Position numbers and translations under genes: made by a program
Part shown: positions 10,841 through 23,290 of the stretch, in pieces
Position numbering within the stretch: position 1 is the stretch's first letter
Layout: each line of letters starts with the position of its first letter
The notes under the pieces: generated by a model
Database searches by the model: none
What the model was told of the DNA's origin: nothing
What the model saw: only the letters and a program-made list of their open reading frames with translations
Assembly: GCA_037957365.1 (NCBI GenBank)
Contig: JARHVA010003185.1
Span: 1,947,001 to 2,011,000 of the forward strand
Direction of reading: 5' to 3'
Source of the DNA: Torreya grandis
Lineage: Eukaryota; Streptophyta; Pinopsida; Cupressales; Taxaceae
DNA length: 64,000 nucleotides

Positions 10841-13698
10841 TGTTGGAAGAAAAATGAATGAGAGGGTGGGGTGAATCAGTGTTCAAAAAATCTTATAGCT
10901 TTGTTTTATCATTCATGAACTATCAAAGCAGTATAGTGAACTAAAAACATATCAAGAACCATTTATATGAGCATGAGACAAGATCAAAACACATAGAATA
11001 ATTATTTGAGTTGTAAACCCTCAAGGGGAATAAAAAACACTAATATCTAAAAATTTAATACAATCCTATAAGATAAATAATAATCTTTAGTGAAACACCA
11101 ACTCCAACTAGTCAAGCACCCACTCAACTAGGCTTTAACAAGAACCAACTTGAAAGGAGGCACTAACCCTCTAGATGACTCATCACAAAATAATCCACCT
11201 AAATATATTGATCATATTATTAAAACCTTGTTTCTCACATAATATATGATGATCATCTTCTTCATCTCTTCTCTCTTCTATCCCTCTCAAACTACCTTCT
11301 AGGCTTCTTCACTCAACTAGGTCTCTTTAAGATAGATTAGGTCATATGACCTTGATATTCATATATAATACCCATGTTATATCTTTATTATAGTTTTTTT
11401 ATACCTTAATCTCTTAAAAGTTATATATCCTTTGCTTCAACTCATTCATTCTCTAATTAGTCAATTAGGCATATTGGGCCTTATTCTTATACTATGATCT
11501 TGATCATACACCTATTGGTAATCCATATACACTTGAAAACTTATATTTTCAACATAATATTCATTAGTAAATTTCATAAACATTAATAAATAATTACATT
11601 AGGTCATTCATAGCTCAAATGGACCAAATCCTTCTTTAGGCATTAAGGAGACCTAATTTAATTAGGCCTTAATTAGTATATATTACCCTTTGATCTTATT
11701 GAAACACTTAAAAAATTCATACATGATATAAAAAATTCATATTATACTCAAATATACCCTTAAAAATATTATATTAGGTCTATGACACCTTGTTATCTTC
11801 AATCACCACTTGAAGCACCCCATTTGTATTATTCACATTAGGCCTACACAAATGTAGAAAGGTCTGTCTTGATCAAATAAAGATTAAAAAAAAATTTAGA
11901 AACATATAAATGAAAATAAAACATATAAATATAACCTAAAATACCTCAAAAAATTCATAAATATAATTATACTTCATTACACATGGAAAAATAATTCAAA
12001 AACACTCCTATAATTTGCTCACTTAGAACTACCAATTTTCCTCAAATACTAGTCATGGTGACTTAGAATTACAACACCTATATATACATATTAAATGACT
12101 TATGATTAATTTACATTATAATATGATATCATTAAACCATTATAATATATTAATATAATATGTTCAAATGTAAATATTGGTCTTGCAGACCAATCTCATA
12201 ACCTTATAACTCATTATCTCATCTAAACCAGATAGGTCAACATGTGAGCAAATTTTTTACTATAATAACTATCCTCAAAAAATTATAAAACACATGAAAA
12301 ATTATTAAAATTACTAAAAAACACCTCCATCTACTTTTTTCATTGTTATTCCATGATAACACATTCTTAATTAACTTATCACTACTGCCTGGGTTTCTCA
12401 CTATTTCAACAATTAGGTCAGTTAGCGATAGGCTAATTTAGATGATAAATTTAGCATACTTGAGGGATATAACCTATCCATAAACCACCATGGACATAAA
12501 ATACAACTAAAACTTATTCATACATTGACTTGGTTAACTTTGACTGCTACAATAAATCTCTGAGAAACTAACACTTTTTTGTAAGGTATACTCACACAAA
12601 TAACAACTCAATCACACCTAGAGGTTCATGGGAGATTTTTATATATTATATAATAGTTTTTATATTCATTTACTACCATTATATTATTTTTTGAATAATA
12701 TATTTCATATCAGGTCCTTGTTAGGGTTTTAGAAAGGTTTAACATAGGTTTTGGTGTTAGCAATTATTCATAAAGGATTGCCCCTTAAATAAAAAATGAC
12801 CATATTTATTATATAGGACATTTAAAAATATATAATTAACATACCAGGTTCCAATTCATGGGTTACATGTGTTAATGAACATATAAAATTCCTTCTCGGG
12901 TTGATAACCCTTCAATTTGTGCACTCGAGAGACCTTAAGACCACTTTTCATGCCTTTTCTTGAAAACCATGACCTAAAAATTTGTGAACATCCTAAAAAA
13001 ACATATAATACCTATTTAAATTCTCAAATATGAAAAATTATCTTTAAAATTTATCATGACCCCTCATTAGGCCACATTCACTCTCTTTGCTATCTAGTCT
13101 TTGACCTGCAAATCACATTAAGCCTTAAAATTGACCTTCATGCATATTTCGATGTGATCTCCACTTCAATAAAATTTTAATAAACATATCCCATTATTAT
13201 ACACAACCATACATATTTCTCATCCCTTAAAAACAAACCACTATACCTCATTAGGCTAGGTAGGGTCTAGAAATGGTCTAGTTATAGATTTCAACTAAAG
13301 GTCTTACCCCTGTAGATTCATCTTGAAACTATCCTAAGTGATATAATGCCTCAAATTCATTATCAAGAAACCTTATACATCCATTCATGCCTATGTGCAC
13401 TCATCTCACCAAACCATCATGCTCCTTTATGAACAAGACTAAGCATCCTGTGCACATACCTTCTCAAGACACTATAAGGCTCAAGCACTTGACAACTTTG
13501 ACAAAAATGACTTTCCATATTGAACTTCACATCACTCATGAAGTCATTAGAACATATCAAAATCAAATATTACACTCTAAGAGTCACTGCAGTATCGATC
13601 AATATATTCTCTCCCACAGCTACATTCTTCAATGACCTCATGAAGACCTTGTTATGAATCTTTGACATCAATGACAACATCAATGCCAAACCTCAACA
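10841..13698 (-). repeat. Copia 3' LTR
   Basis: On the plus strand it starts TGTTGGAAGAAAAATGAATG, followed by GAGGGTGGGGTGAATCAG, a motif seen at the edge of many plant copia LTRs. It ends AATGCCAAACCTCAACA. It aligns along its length with 44007-46856: for example both contain CTAGTCAAGCACCCA and AACTAGGCTTTA, near 11110 and 44275. Both also share the terminal TGACATCAATGACAACATCA block. No gene lies inside it; an 82-codon open frame near 13400 is accidental. Confidence 0.88.
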
Positions 13699-13989
13699 AT
13701 AGTAAAAATGGTCATCTATATCACCCTTTTTAATTATTGTTAAAACACATTACAAATTTATCATTTTTATCTCCCCATTCTAGTATTTCTCCCCCTTTTA
13801 CATAAATGACAAAATAATGTCTACAAATCCTTAGATGTCACTCATTGTAACCAAAATACTCAACACACAGGACTATGAGTTTATGAAACATAATACAAAC
13901 ATGACCCCCTATCTCCATGCATACCTTCTTGGAACAACTCACCTATTCTTGGAGATAATTAACCTAATTATCTCCCCTTAATTTCTTTG
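13699..13989 (-). other. Copia region between RNase H end and 3' LTR
   Basis: Non-coding. On the minus strand it holds a purine run, AAAAGGGGGAGAAATAC, at about 13785-13801. This resembles a copia polypurine tract, but it sits roughly 90 bp from the LTR edge rather than against it. Either the LTR edge is misplaced or this is a secondary tract. Confidence 0.4.
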
Positions 13990-15424
13990 GCTTCTTCAAT
14001 GATTTATAGTGGAGGAATTACACCCAATTCCTATATTAGGTGTTAAAATGTTGCCTTTGGAAGTGGTTTGGTCAAGATGTCTACAATCTAATCCTATGTA
14101 TAAATATATTCAAGTCTAAAACTTTGTTCACTTACCTAATCTCTTAGAAAATTATACCTAATGGGAATATGATTAGTCTTTAAGTGCATGATAGGGTTCT
14201 TTGAGACACTTATATCACTTGTATTATCATAATAGATAGGGATAATACCATTATATTCCACTTTGTAGTCTGTTATAGTCTATCTCATCCATAACACCTA
14301 AGTGTAACATGAAGCTATTACAATTTACTTATCCTCACAAGTGGATAATGCTACTAATGGTTACTTCTTTCTTACCCATGAAACTAGGCACCCACCTAAG
14401 AAGAAATCTTCTCCACTAGTACTCTTATCATCTAGACTTCCTTCTTAGTCTGCATTTGTATAGGCTATCAAATTGAACTAATTTATTCATGGATACCATA
14501 ACCCATAATCCATAATACCCTTGAAATACCTAAGTATAATTTTAACTACTTGTAGATGATTCTCCTTTAGATCTACATGAAACCTTCCTAAAAGACCTAC
14601 TTCTTGCATGATGTCAGGTCTAGAGGTAGTGTTGTATAATAAACATCCAATCATTGACATATATAGCATTTGATTAATGTATAGAGACTTATATTCCTTT
14701 ATCAACTTATACCCTATGATAATGGGTGTACTAATTTACTTTCAATCTTCTATATCAAACTTCTTCAACATCTCTATTATGTACTTAGCTTATGAGATAA
14801 ATATACCTTTTTTAGATTGAATGATTTGCATTCAGATTGAGTGTTTTACAACCTAATAAATAATGATAGTTCTCCTCACATGGAAATCTCAAACTCTTTC
14901 TTCATCACCTATGAAAATTCCTTGGTCATTTTCTCATTATTTCCACCAAATATGATGTCATCCACATAGATAATTACTATCAACTAATGGTCATCTTCTA
15001 TCTTTATGTATAGCTTACTATCTACATCTTATCTTTTGAATCCTTGATTCAATAGATACCTATTCAACCTAGAATACCAAGCTCTAGGAGTTTTATTTAG
15101 AAAAAATAGAGCCTTTTTAAATATACAAACATAGTCATTGTTATTTGATAGTGAAAACACGTTAGGTTTCTCAATGTACATTTCCTCTTCCAAATTACCA
15201 TTAAAAAAGGTAGATTTGACATCCGTTTGATATACCTTCAACCTTTTGAATCTTTTATATGAAAGAAATAATATGATGGCCTCTAATATTACTACTAGTG
15301 AAAAGGTCTCCTCAAAGTATATCCATTCAAATTATGCATATCCCTTGCATACCAATCTAGCCTTGTTCCTAGTGACTTCTCCATCTTCATTCAACTTGTT
15401 CTAAACACCCATTTTGTGCCAATG
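13990..15424 (-). pseudogene. Copia reverse transcriptase and RNase H
   Basis: Read from 15424 downward: KARLVCKGYAQ-like lead, then MKVYQTDVKSTFFNGNLEEE and YIEKPNVFSLSNNNDYVCIF, APRAWYSRLNRYLLNQGF, and the catalytic box IIYVDDIIFGG (about 14950-14980, both Asp present). RNase H follows with YMSMIGCLLYNTTSRPDIMQ, YFKGIMDYGLWYP, TNADWEGSLDDKSTSG, WVRKKQPLVALSTCEDK and VDILTKPLPKATF near 14070. This is the standard Ty1/copia order and spacing. Stops and frameshifts are scattered through it. The N-terminal few codons of RT lie across the G2 insertion, at 41649. Confidence 0.88.
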
Positions 15425-15429
15425 ATATT
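15425..15429. repeat. Target-site duplication of G2, left copy (ATATT)
   Basis: ATATT directly precedes the TGTTG edge of LTR-A and is repeated exactly at 41644-41648 after LTR-D. Five bases is the normal duplication length for LTR retrotransposons. Confidence 0.85.
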
Positions 15430-15831
15430 TGTTGATGATTATAATTGTGCTATTTCCAACACCAATGATGGGAAGTTTTAGGAATGTGGGACTTGTGACT
15501 TGAAATGACCTCTAGATTTTAAAGAAGTTGGCTCTTCTTTATCTCAAAAGTATTTTGGGGAAAATGGATAGAGATTAAACAAAAAACATAAATGTAATGA
15601 AAGAAAATCTAACTATGGCGATGCACTTGAATTTAATTCGATCCTTAATACTAAACATAGTGAAACTATATTTAGGATTCAATTACATTTAAGAGCAAAT
15701 AATGCATGATCAATGTAAAAGATGAAAATAATAGAATCAAAGGTTCACAACTTAGACTATTTTTTGTAGTAACATAGAAAATATCAACACAAGCATAGAA
15801 CTCAGTCTTCTTATTAATTTTCTGGTCACAT

Positions 15832-16152
15832 AAAAGGCATAGAGACATTCACAATTATACAAACTTTCTAACTCAAGAAAATAGAACAAAGGCAAATGAT
15901 ATTCCTAGCCACAACAAGAAAGTCTAAAATTTATTGATAAAAGGTACAGAGACATTCACAATTATAGAAACTTTCTAACTCAAGAAAATAGAACAAAGGA
16001 AAATGATATTCCTAGCCACAATAAGAAAGTCTAAAATTTCTTGATAAAAGGCATAGAGACACTCACAATTATCCAAAATTTCTAACTCAAAAAAATAGAA
16101 CAAAGGCAAATGATATTCCTAGCCATAACAAGAAAGTCTAAAAATTCTTGAT
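15832..16152 (-). repeat. Three tandem copies of a 107-bp unit inside LTR-A
   Basis: Units at 15832-15938, 15939-16045 and 16046-16152 each start AAAAGG(CA/TA)(T/C)AGAGACA and end AATTT(A/C)TTGAT or similar, with few differences. LTR-D has one copy only (about 40224-40330), as do LTR-B and LTR-C. The triplication therefore arose in LTR-A alone. Confidence 0.9.
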
Positions 16153-16216
16153 AACAGTCTCTCATAGAAAATTATCTCTATCTTCTGATGATCCATTCTG
16201 ATGATCTTTGCACCCA

Positions 16217-16224
16217 TATTTATA
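16217..16224 (-). promoter_or_regulatory. TATA box of LTR-A
   Basis: TATTTATA on the plus strand (TATAAATA on the coding strand) within CACCCATATTTATA. The same site is conserved in LTR-B, -C and -D, so it is likely the family's core promoter. Confidence 0.6.
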
Positions 16225-16782
16225 TCATCAGACTAGGTCTAGATTGTCTGCATGTTCCCAACCCAATAGTCTAACTAAAATCTAACTAAAATAGAAGTGT
16301 TTAACAAAAGATATCTTTAAAATTTCTAATGTTGGCCTCTCTACAAGTTTAAATCCCAATTGCCTAACTAAACTAAAACTAAACTGGAAGTGTTTAACAA
16401 AATATATTTTTTAGGTTTGGTCTCCCTATAAGTTCATTGGCTAGATTAGACACACATAACACTTTTCACTATGAAATAGATGAGGACTCTCAATGTTCTC
16501 CACTTACTTTACTTGAGAACCATCTCATTATTCAAGAGGCACCATAAAATGACAATTGGTAGTTTCCACAACACTTACAAGAGACACACGACACTTTATG
16601 TTGTATTATACTCTTTACTCTATCTTGGTAATAGGAGTGTTCCATCTTTGACATCTATCATAGTCTACTACTCCAAAACATTACCAACTTATAGAAAATA
16701 GGACCCACAACACTTCTTTATCAAGTAGATTTAAAAAGGGAATGGGAACAGGTGTCACTTTTTGTGTATCTTTAACAAGGGA

Positions 16783-16790
16783 CACGTGGC
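16783..16790. promoter_or_regulatory. Intact G-box/ABRE-like core in LTR-A
   Basis: GACACGTGGC holds CACGTGGC, the G-box/ABRE core bound by plant bZIP and bHLH factors. It lies inside one unit of a degenerate repeat (GACACxTGGxGGCTTCCACT) that recurs through these LTRs. Function here is inferred from the motif only. Confidence 0.45.
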
Positions 16791-17261
16791 GGCCTCCACT
16801 TGTCTATAGAAGCTTTTTAGAACTTTTTGAGAGTCCTACAGAAGGTGACACTTGGCAGTCTCCACTAAGCTTTAGCTACACTATAGAAACATTTGGGACT
16901 CATTTTAGATTCATATAGATGGTGACACTTGGTAGCTTCTAATGACTTTAAAAACAAAACCCAGGGCCCACCACAATCTTTACTTAATCAACAAAACAAA
17001 ATAAAGAAACTATGGATGTTGACGCTTGGAAGCTTCCATTGCTTTTAGCTAGGGACATGTGGTGGCTTCTAATATTTTTAGAAAAACATATTGAAACATT
17101 CCACAGTTTCCACTTGGTGCCTTTCGCTTGACCCTGAGAGAAGATTATTGAAATAAGCTTTTGAAATGCATAAGAAACATGAAACATGGATGCCAACACT
17201 TATCACGCTCTACTGAATTACTATGAGACACATGGCACATTTTGATGCTTTTAGAAACAAA

Positions 17262-17266
17262 GAATA
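17262..17266. repeat. Target-site duplication of G3, left copy (GAATA)
   Basis: GAATA precedes the TGTTG edge of LTR-B. The right copy at 28254-28258 is GTATA, and the empty site in LTR-D reads AAAGTATAATGTG. One base has changed on the left. Confidence 0.75.
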
Positions 17267-17835
17267 TGTTGATGCTTAGAATTGCATTGTTTCCAACACC
17301 AATAATGGGAAGTTTCAAGAATGTGGGACTTACGACCTGAAATGATCTCCAAATTTTAAAGAAGCTAGATCTTTATCTCAAAAGTATTTTGGGGAAAAAG
17401 GATAGAAATTAAATAGAAAAAAAAACACAATGAAATAAAATCTAACTATGGTGATGCACCCAAATTTAATTCAAACCTTAATTCTAGGCATAGTGAAGCC
17501 ATCTTTAGGATTCAATTACATTAAAGAGAAAACAAGGCATGATCAATGTAAAATATGAAAATAGATAGGATCAAATGCTCACAACTTAGATGATTTTGCA
17601 ATAACACATAAAATATCAACAAAGGCACAGAACTCAATCTTATTATTAATTTTATAGTCACATAAAAGGCACAGAGACATGAATAGTTATACAAACTTTC
17701 TAACTCAAGAAAATACAACAAGGCAAATGATATTCCTTATCACAGCTAAAAAAGTCTAAAACTTCTTGACAATAATCTCTTATAGAAAATTATCTCTATC
17801 TTCTGATGATGATCTTCTGGTGATCTTTGCACCCA

Positions 17836-17843
17836 TATTTATA
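17836..17843 (-). promoter_or_regulatory. TATA box of LTR-B
   Basis: TATTTATA within CACCCATATTTATAGCAT, conserved at the same place in the three sister LTRs. Confidence 0.6.
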
Positions 17844-18346
17844 GCATTGAACTAGCTCTAGATTGCCTACACATTCCCAATCCAATGGTCTAACTGAACT
17901 CTAACTGAACTGGAAGTGTCTAACAAAAGATATTTCTTAGATTTGAAATGTTCCGTCTCCTTGCAAGTTCATTAGCTAAAATAGATACAAAGGATGGTTC
18001 CCACTATAAAATGGGTGAGGAGACTTTGCAGTATCTACTTTTTCACTTGAAAACCATCTCATTATTTAGGCAACACTAAAAAATGACACTTGGTAGCTTC
18101 CACGGCACTTACAAAAACACACAGCACTTTCCACATAACTTATGCTCTTTATATGTCTTTACTCAGGAGTGCTCTGTCTTTTACATCTGTCACAGTCTGC
18201 TACTTCAAAACTTTAACAACTTATAGAAAATGAGACCCACAACACTTCTTACCTAAGCATATTCAAAAGGGGAATAGGGATAGGTGTCAATTTTCATGTA
18301 TCTTTAACAAGGGACATGTGGTGGCTTCCATTGTTTTAGCTAGGAA

Positions 18347-18352
18347 CACGTG
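18347..18352. promoter_or_regulatory. Intact G-box in LTR-B
   Basis: AACACGTGGTGGCTTCCA contains CACGTG. The adjacent unit at 18310-18330 reads GACATGTGGTGGCTTCCA, a single-base change from the same core, consistent with CpG decay. Confidence 0.45.
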
Positions 18353-18984
18353 GTGGCTTCCATTGAGCTTTAGCTACACTATAGAAATATTAAGGACTCA
18401 GTTTAGATTCATATGGATGGTGACACTTGGTGGCTTCTACTGAATTTAGAAACAAAACCTAGGGCCCACCATAGTCTTTACTTAACAATGAAATAAAATG
18501 AAGATATTTTAGATGTTGACACATGGCGGCTTCCACTTTTTTTAGCTAGGTACACATGGTGTCTTCTGTTGCTTTTAGAAAAACATATTGAAACCTTCCA
18601 TAGTTACCACTTGGTGCCTTCTACTTGAATCTAAGAGAAGCTTATTAATAAAAGCTTTTAAAACTCACAAAAAATTTGAAATGTGGATGCCAACACTTGT
18701 CACGCTCTACTGAATTACCATGAGACATGTGGCACATTCCGCACAACTTATAGAAATTATAAAATGTATCCTAGCTAATGACACTTGGTAGCTTCCACTC
18801 GATTTTGATACTTAGACAAAATTTAGGCAAAAATGAAACTCACACTCACGTTCTATGTCAAAAAAAATCACTGCCTCAAAACTAAAATGCGTAGGGATAA
18901 AACTTGGAGTGCACAACTGAAACTCAAAAATAAAAAATTAGAGTTATTTTTACTTTACAGCTCTTGGTGACCCCAAGGACTTTT

Positions 18985-21900
18985 GAGCTTGCTCAAAAAT
19001 AATCTAAAGAATGTATAAAAATGTGACAAAAGTCACAACTTCAATAAGGCTGTCTGATAAATAGGCCACTCATCATTAGATAATCCCTACTTATTTTGAA
19101 ATTCTTTGAAGGCTAAATCAAGGTTAATGATATCCTTGTGTGAAATTTTTTGCAAAATATGAATTGCAACCTTCAATTGAAATTCAAGCTGGGACATGCG
19201 CATCAAGATAGCTTCCACTTCAAGCACTGATGAGTCATCTATTAAACACTAGAAAATTGACTAATCACTTTACCTGGCTAACAACAAAGGTTTAATCTCA
19301 TCAACCATCAACACCATATTGCTATCAGGAAAAGGGGAGGGAGGACCCAATTGCACCAGATCTTCAATGTGTTGTTTCATGTCTTTGATTCATTCTTTCA
19401 CCAAATCTATAAGCTCTTCACATTTAACTACTACAGAGTTGCAACTGAGAACTTCATTCACTCTTTTAGCAATGATCGTTCTATCACTAATCCCTACTAC
19501 TGATAACATTCCATCAGTTGCATCATATAACTTTTGCAACAACATTTGAGAGTCAAACACTCTTGAAGAGACAGTGGACAGAGTGGCTTCAACTGAAGTC
19601 TCCACCTTTTCACACAATTTCTATGTATTTAGTAAAAAGGTTAGAGAGGGTCTGAGTTGAGTAATCTCCTCAAAGATTCTTTTCCATATTGATACATAAA
19701 GCTCCTTAACCAGATTCAAAACCCATACATTCTTTGGCCTATTAGCTAGATCAAGTGTCAATTATTCTATCTTTTATTGCTCGGCTTGAAGTTGGGCCTA
19801 TATAGTAGTGGTATTATTCTGTTCATTCAGTAGCTTCTATTGAAGTTGAGCGGCCTGTAGTAGGCTTTCCTCACATTTTTCCTGTAATGTTGCCTTTTCC
19901 CACCTTAAGGTTGTCATTGCATCTTTCACCTACATTAGCCCTACTTTCAAAGAATCATTTTGGGCCTAAATAACTTGGTGAGTCTAAAAATAAATAGTAT
20001 CTTGCAATTGTTCGTTAAAAATCTCTATTTCATTATTCTTAGTATTGATTTCTATAGTCAAACTACTATAGTTTGCCTTCTCTTGGGCTAGATCAGCGTC
20101 CATCTTCTATAGCTTATTTGATATTTTCAAATAATCATTAGCTACTATAGAAGTGGATTCATTTAGTAGCTCAACCATATCTTGTGGTCTGAAAAGGGAC
20201 ATGTCTATAGCCATTACATTCATTATATAATCTTTGAGCTACATCTGCTCATTTGGTTGGGCTACATTAGGTAGCAAATGGGTCACCATTAGTTGCTACT
20301 AAATTGGGTCAAATTGTGACCTCATATGTGGTGTAGACAGGGCTTTATAATCTTTGATTCTCTTTTTCTCTATTTGGGCTTCTCTAGCCTTCTTAGTAGC
20401 ATCTATTTAAATTTGGAAGGTAGAAGGACAGGCAATGTGCCCACCCACAAAAGGATAACCTTGTGGAAAGCCATATGGAATAGCCAAATGTTGGCTAGGG
20501 GGAATCTAAGGAGGTACTTTCTTTGGGATAGAGGGGGAAAAAAGAGGCAATGATGTGGCCTGAGTATGGATAGGGCAAAATGAGAAATGGGCACAATAGA
20601 GGTGGTAGGGGATATTATTTGGCTCAACAGGATTGTCACCCCAAGAGAAGAAGAGAGAGATTGAGAAGAAGAAGAAGGAGAAAGAACACTTACCTAAGGA
20701 GCAACCAAAATACTCTATGGTTGGTGTTTTGAGGATTCTACCCCCTTCTCTGAATCAAGCTAAAACCTTAACCTCTTACATTTCCTTGGCATTTCTTCTT
20801 CTGGCTATGTTTCCTTCTCCTCAACATTTATCACTACTGCTAGTGGTGAATGTATATAACTGGGAACCCCAAAGGCTAACACTAATGGAGAATCTTTTGG
20901 TGGTGAGGATACCACACTCTTTTATTTTTCAATGGCACTGAGAGATTGGGTCCAAATATTTATAGTGACTATAGCTAAGGTTTGCACTAGGGTCTACAAT
21001 GTTTGACTAGATTCTGCTCCAACTTCTGACTCTCCACCTTGTGTCTACAAATTTCTTGTATCAAGGATAGAGATAAGAGATAAATGACATTAATCCTAGA
21101 GTTCCTCCCATTTCTCATCTAAATCCACATTTCCAAAAGAGTGAGTGGTCTCACAAATCTCTTGCCTATATTTCCAATAGGCTTCTATTTTCTCAGAGTT
21201 CTAGTGCTTATTCTTTAATGCTCTTCTTAAACCAAAAGTCATTCTGATTTTAGGATCAAAATCCCTTTGCTTAATACAAAAAGTTTCCCATGGATTGTCC
21301 TCTTGAAGGGGACAATCCATCAATTCTACATAAAAATCGAGAATATCTTCACTAAGATTTCTTCTATTTTCCCAAAAAGGATAGCCCTCATGCACAATTC
21401 TGGTAGCAACCTTATTATTCTTGACCCATGAAGTTATGAAACCATTTGGCTCATATCCCCATTTATCTTCAATTAGAAAGAAACCCAGGCAGGCTAGCTT
21501 TCTCAGCAACATGAGCTCAACATCTCTGACCTCTAGGGTCATGTTGTTTGTTACCCATGGAACATCATACATTTTATTCTTTTTCTTCCCCGTGCCATAT
21601 TCATTATCCACCATAGACACTTGCCTGGTGACCTCTAAGAACGCTAACTTAAGGGTCAAAATCTTAGGTAGCAACACTGGTTCTCCACTATAACCATGGA
21701 CTCTAATAATAGTATGATGGGATCCAAAAAAATAGTCACAAGGAATAGTAAAATTAGTCATAAGGCCTTAGACAGTTTGAGTCAATCTATTTACAACTAG
21801 CTCTAGGCTTAGATGACAAAAAGCAAGGGCAACAAAAAGTTCCCAGAATTTGTATGGGTCACTAGTTTTAGACAAGATATGTGTCCATGCAGACACAGGA

Positions 21901-23087
21901 ATGGTCCTATATAGACTAAAGCTTGGGTCATACATATTTAGATGCATGCATTGGGAAAATATGCTAAATTTTTTATACAACACGAGGTGAAATAGATAAG
22001 AGGAATACCTAAAAACCCCTATATATTTGAAATGGGTGAGCTGATTAACCATTGAATATGCAATCTACTGAGAGAAGTCTAGCTAATACTCCTGAGACTT
22101 GTCAATAATTTTCAATTTGAAGAGAATAGCCATTTATTCTTCATAAATAGTTATATCTTCTTTCATTCCAAAAATGAAAGCCATCATGGAAAGTGCCTCT
22201 TGATTGGCTTGTGCAAATTATGCTCTTGCTATTGGTAGTACTGGCGTAGTGGTATCATCTTCCCCTAATTGCAATTCTAATTTCAAAAACCTCAATTGAT
22301 TATTGATGTTTGCCCACATTTTTTGCATTTTGGCAATGGTGGGAAACGTGGCTATCTTGTCATGATATAGGGCCAACATGTCCTTGATAACCTTTAGTGT
22401 AATTTTCACAATGAATGGACCCTATTGTTTGGTATTTGTGGGTGCATGAAATAATTTGGAGCATATTTCAACCAAGTCAGGGCATGGATGTACACCTGGG
22501 ACAATGAATTATGCAAGCTGGGAAGTCCATATCCTCATTGTGAATGTTTCATATTGTACGGCCTTGGCCCTCTAAATACACCTTTGTTGTTTCCCTTCTC
22601 TTAGTGTTTTGTTAGGCTTTTGAAGAATTGGGTCCATGATTCCATCTATAAAATCTTTCACCTTTTCTAAGTTGTTTGCATAACCAACTTCAGGGACTCT
22701 AGTTCATGGATAGGTCTTTAAGGGTTGTGCAGGGGCCAAAGCATATGATTTTCTTGTGAGAAACTTATCAATGGATTAATAAATCCCAGACCCTTGTTAT
22801 GAATATTGTGCTCCCTCCATATCTATATCTATACTTGGAAATAGTGAATTTTGGTAATAGGTATGGAGCTTTGCAATAAGGAAGGAACTTTCACTAAGCG
22901 GGTCTTTTATGGATTGAAAATTCAAGTAGTAGGGATTTCTAGCAGACGCAGGAATGTTTGAGACACTATTAAGCTTTAACTCTTCTTCTAGGGTATTTAA
23001 TGACCCATCAAGTCTCAAAAATGGCATTAAAATTGGTTAATTGTTAGCAAATCTTATTAAATCTACTTGGGACAGTGAGTCAGACAT
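18985..23087 (-). pseudogene. ORF3 of G3, unrecognised long ORF downstream of gag-protease
   Basis: Begins at an ATG at 23087 (MSDSLSQVDLIRFANN) and can be followed, through stops, to about 18985 next to LTR-B: some 1,360 codons. Recognisable blocks include PFLRLDGSLNTLEEELKLN (23030), a run through MQKMWANINNQLRFLKLELQ (22330), GEDDTTTPVLPIARA, HLNMYDPSFSLYRTIPVSAW (about 21930), and a 186-codon open piece at 21761-21201 with FFGSHHTIIRVHGYSGEPVL and KIRMTFGLRRALKNKH. The last third is heptad-like and charged (KVETSVEATLSTVSSRVFDS). I recognise no known domain, membrane segment or zinc motif. Most stops replace Gln. The same ORF, same start and same place, is present in G2. Confidence 0.7.
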
Positions 23088-23099
23088 TTCATGAAATGG

Positions 23100-23290
23100 C
23101 TGCATAAGGTACTTTGGGGAATGTTAGAGATTTGAGAGAGATTTAATGTGTCAAGAGTTTTGAAAATTTTGAAAAAGACTATGAGTTACAGCCACGTGTT
23201 CAAAGAACACTTATTAAAAGAAAGAGCAGGAAAGAAAAATGGTAAAATAAAGCAAGAAAGAAAAGTAAACTATCTAACTATAATACATTC
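23100..23290 (-). other. Leader of ORF3 shared with G2
   Basis: This non-coding stretch matches 33370-33570 of G2, including CAAAGAACACTTATTaAAAG and CTATCTAACTATAATACAT. Homology stops at about 23290, which marks the junction of the pol deletion or replacement. Confidence 0.6.

Larger units (their letters stand above)
15430..17266 (-). repeat. LTR-A, left part (3' LTR of G2)
   Basis: Starts TGTTGATGATTATAATTG and matches LTR-D to the point CTTTTAGAAACAAA, where it is cut by G3. The missing terminal 192 bp lie beyond G3 at 28259-28450. It carries a private triplication (15832-16152), a TATA box (16217-16224) and part of a G-box repeat array. Confidence 0.88.
17267..18959 (-). repeat. LTR-B (3' LTR of G3)
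   Basis: Runs from TGTTGATGCTTAGAATTG to TTTTTACTTTACA, so it has the canonical TG...CA ends. It pairs with LTR-C and lacks the roughly 100-bp block shared by LTR-A and LTR-D. In the first 150 bp I count about a dozen differences from LTR-C, mostly transitions, so the insertion is not recent. Confidence 0.88.

Noticed and set aside
13390..13635. Host gene exon in the copia LTR
   Set aside because: The open frame is interrupted in the other LTR copy at about 46560-46800.
16480..16701. Open frames inside LTRs (16480, 17521, 27410, 40840, 13387, 41331)
   Set aside because: Each falls within an LTR copy and is not kept open in the sister LTRs.
19319..19549. Plus-strand open frames over ORF3 (also 20326, 20633, 21421, 31662, 32771)
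   Set aside because: They lie opposite ORF3 in G2/G3, have no family-like wording, and arise because few stops occur antisense to that ORF.
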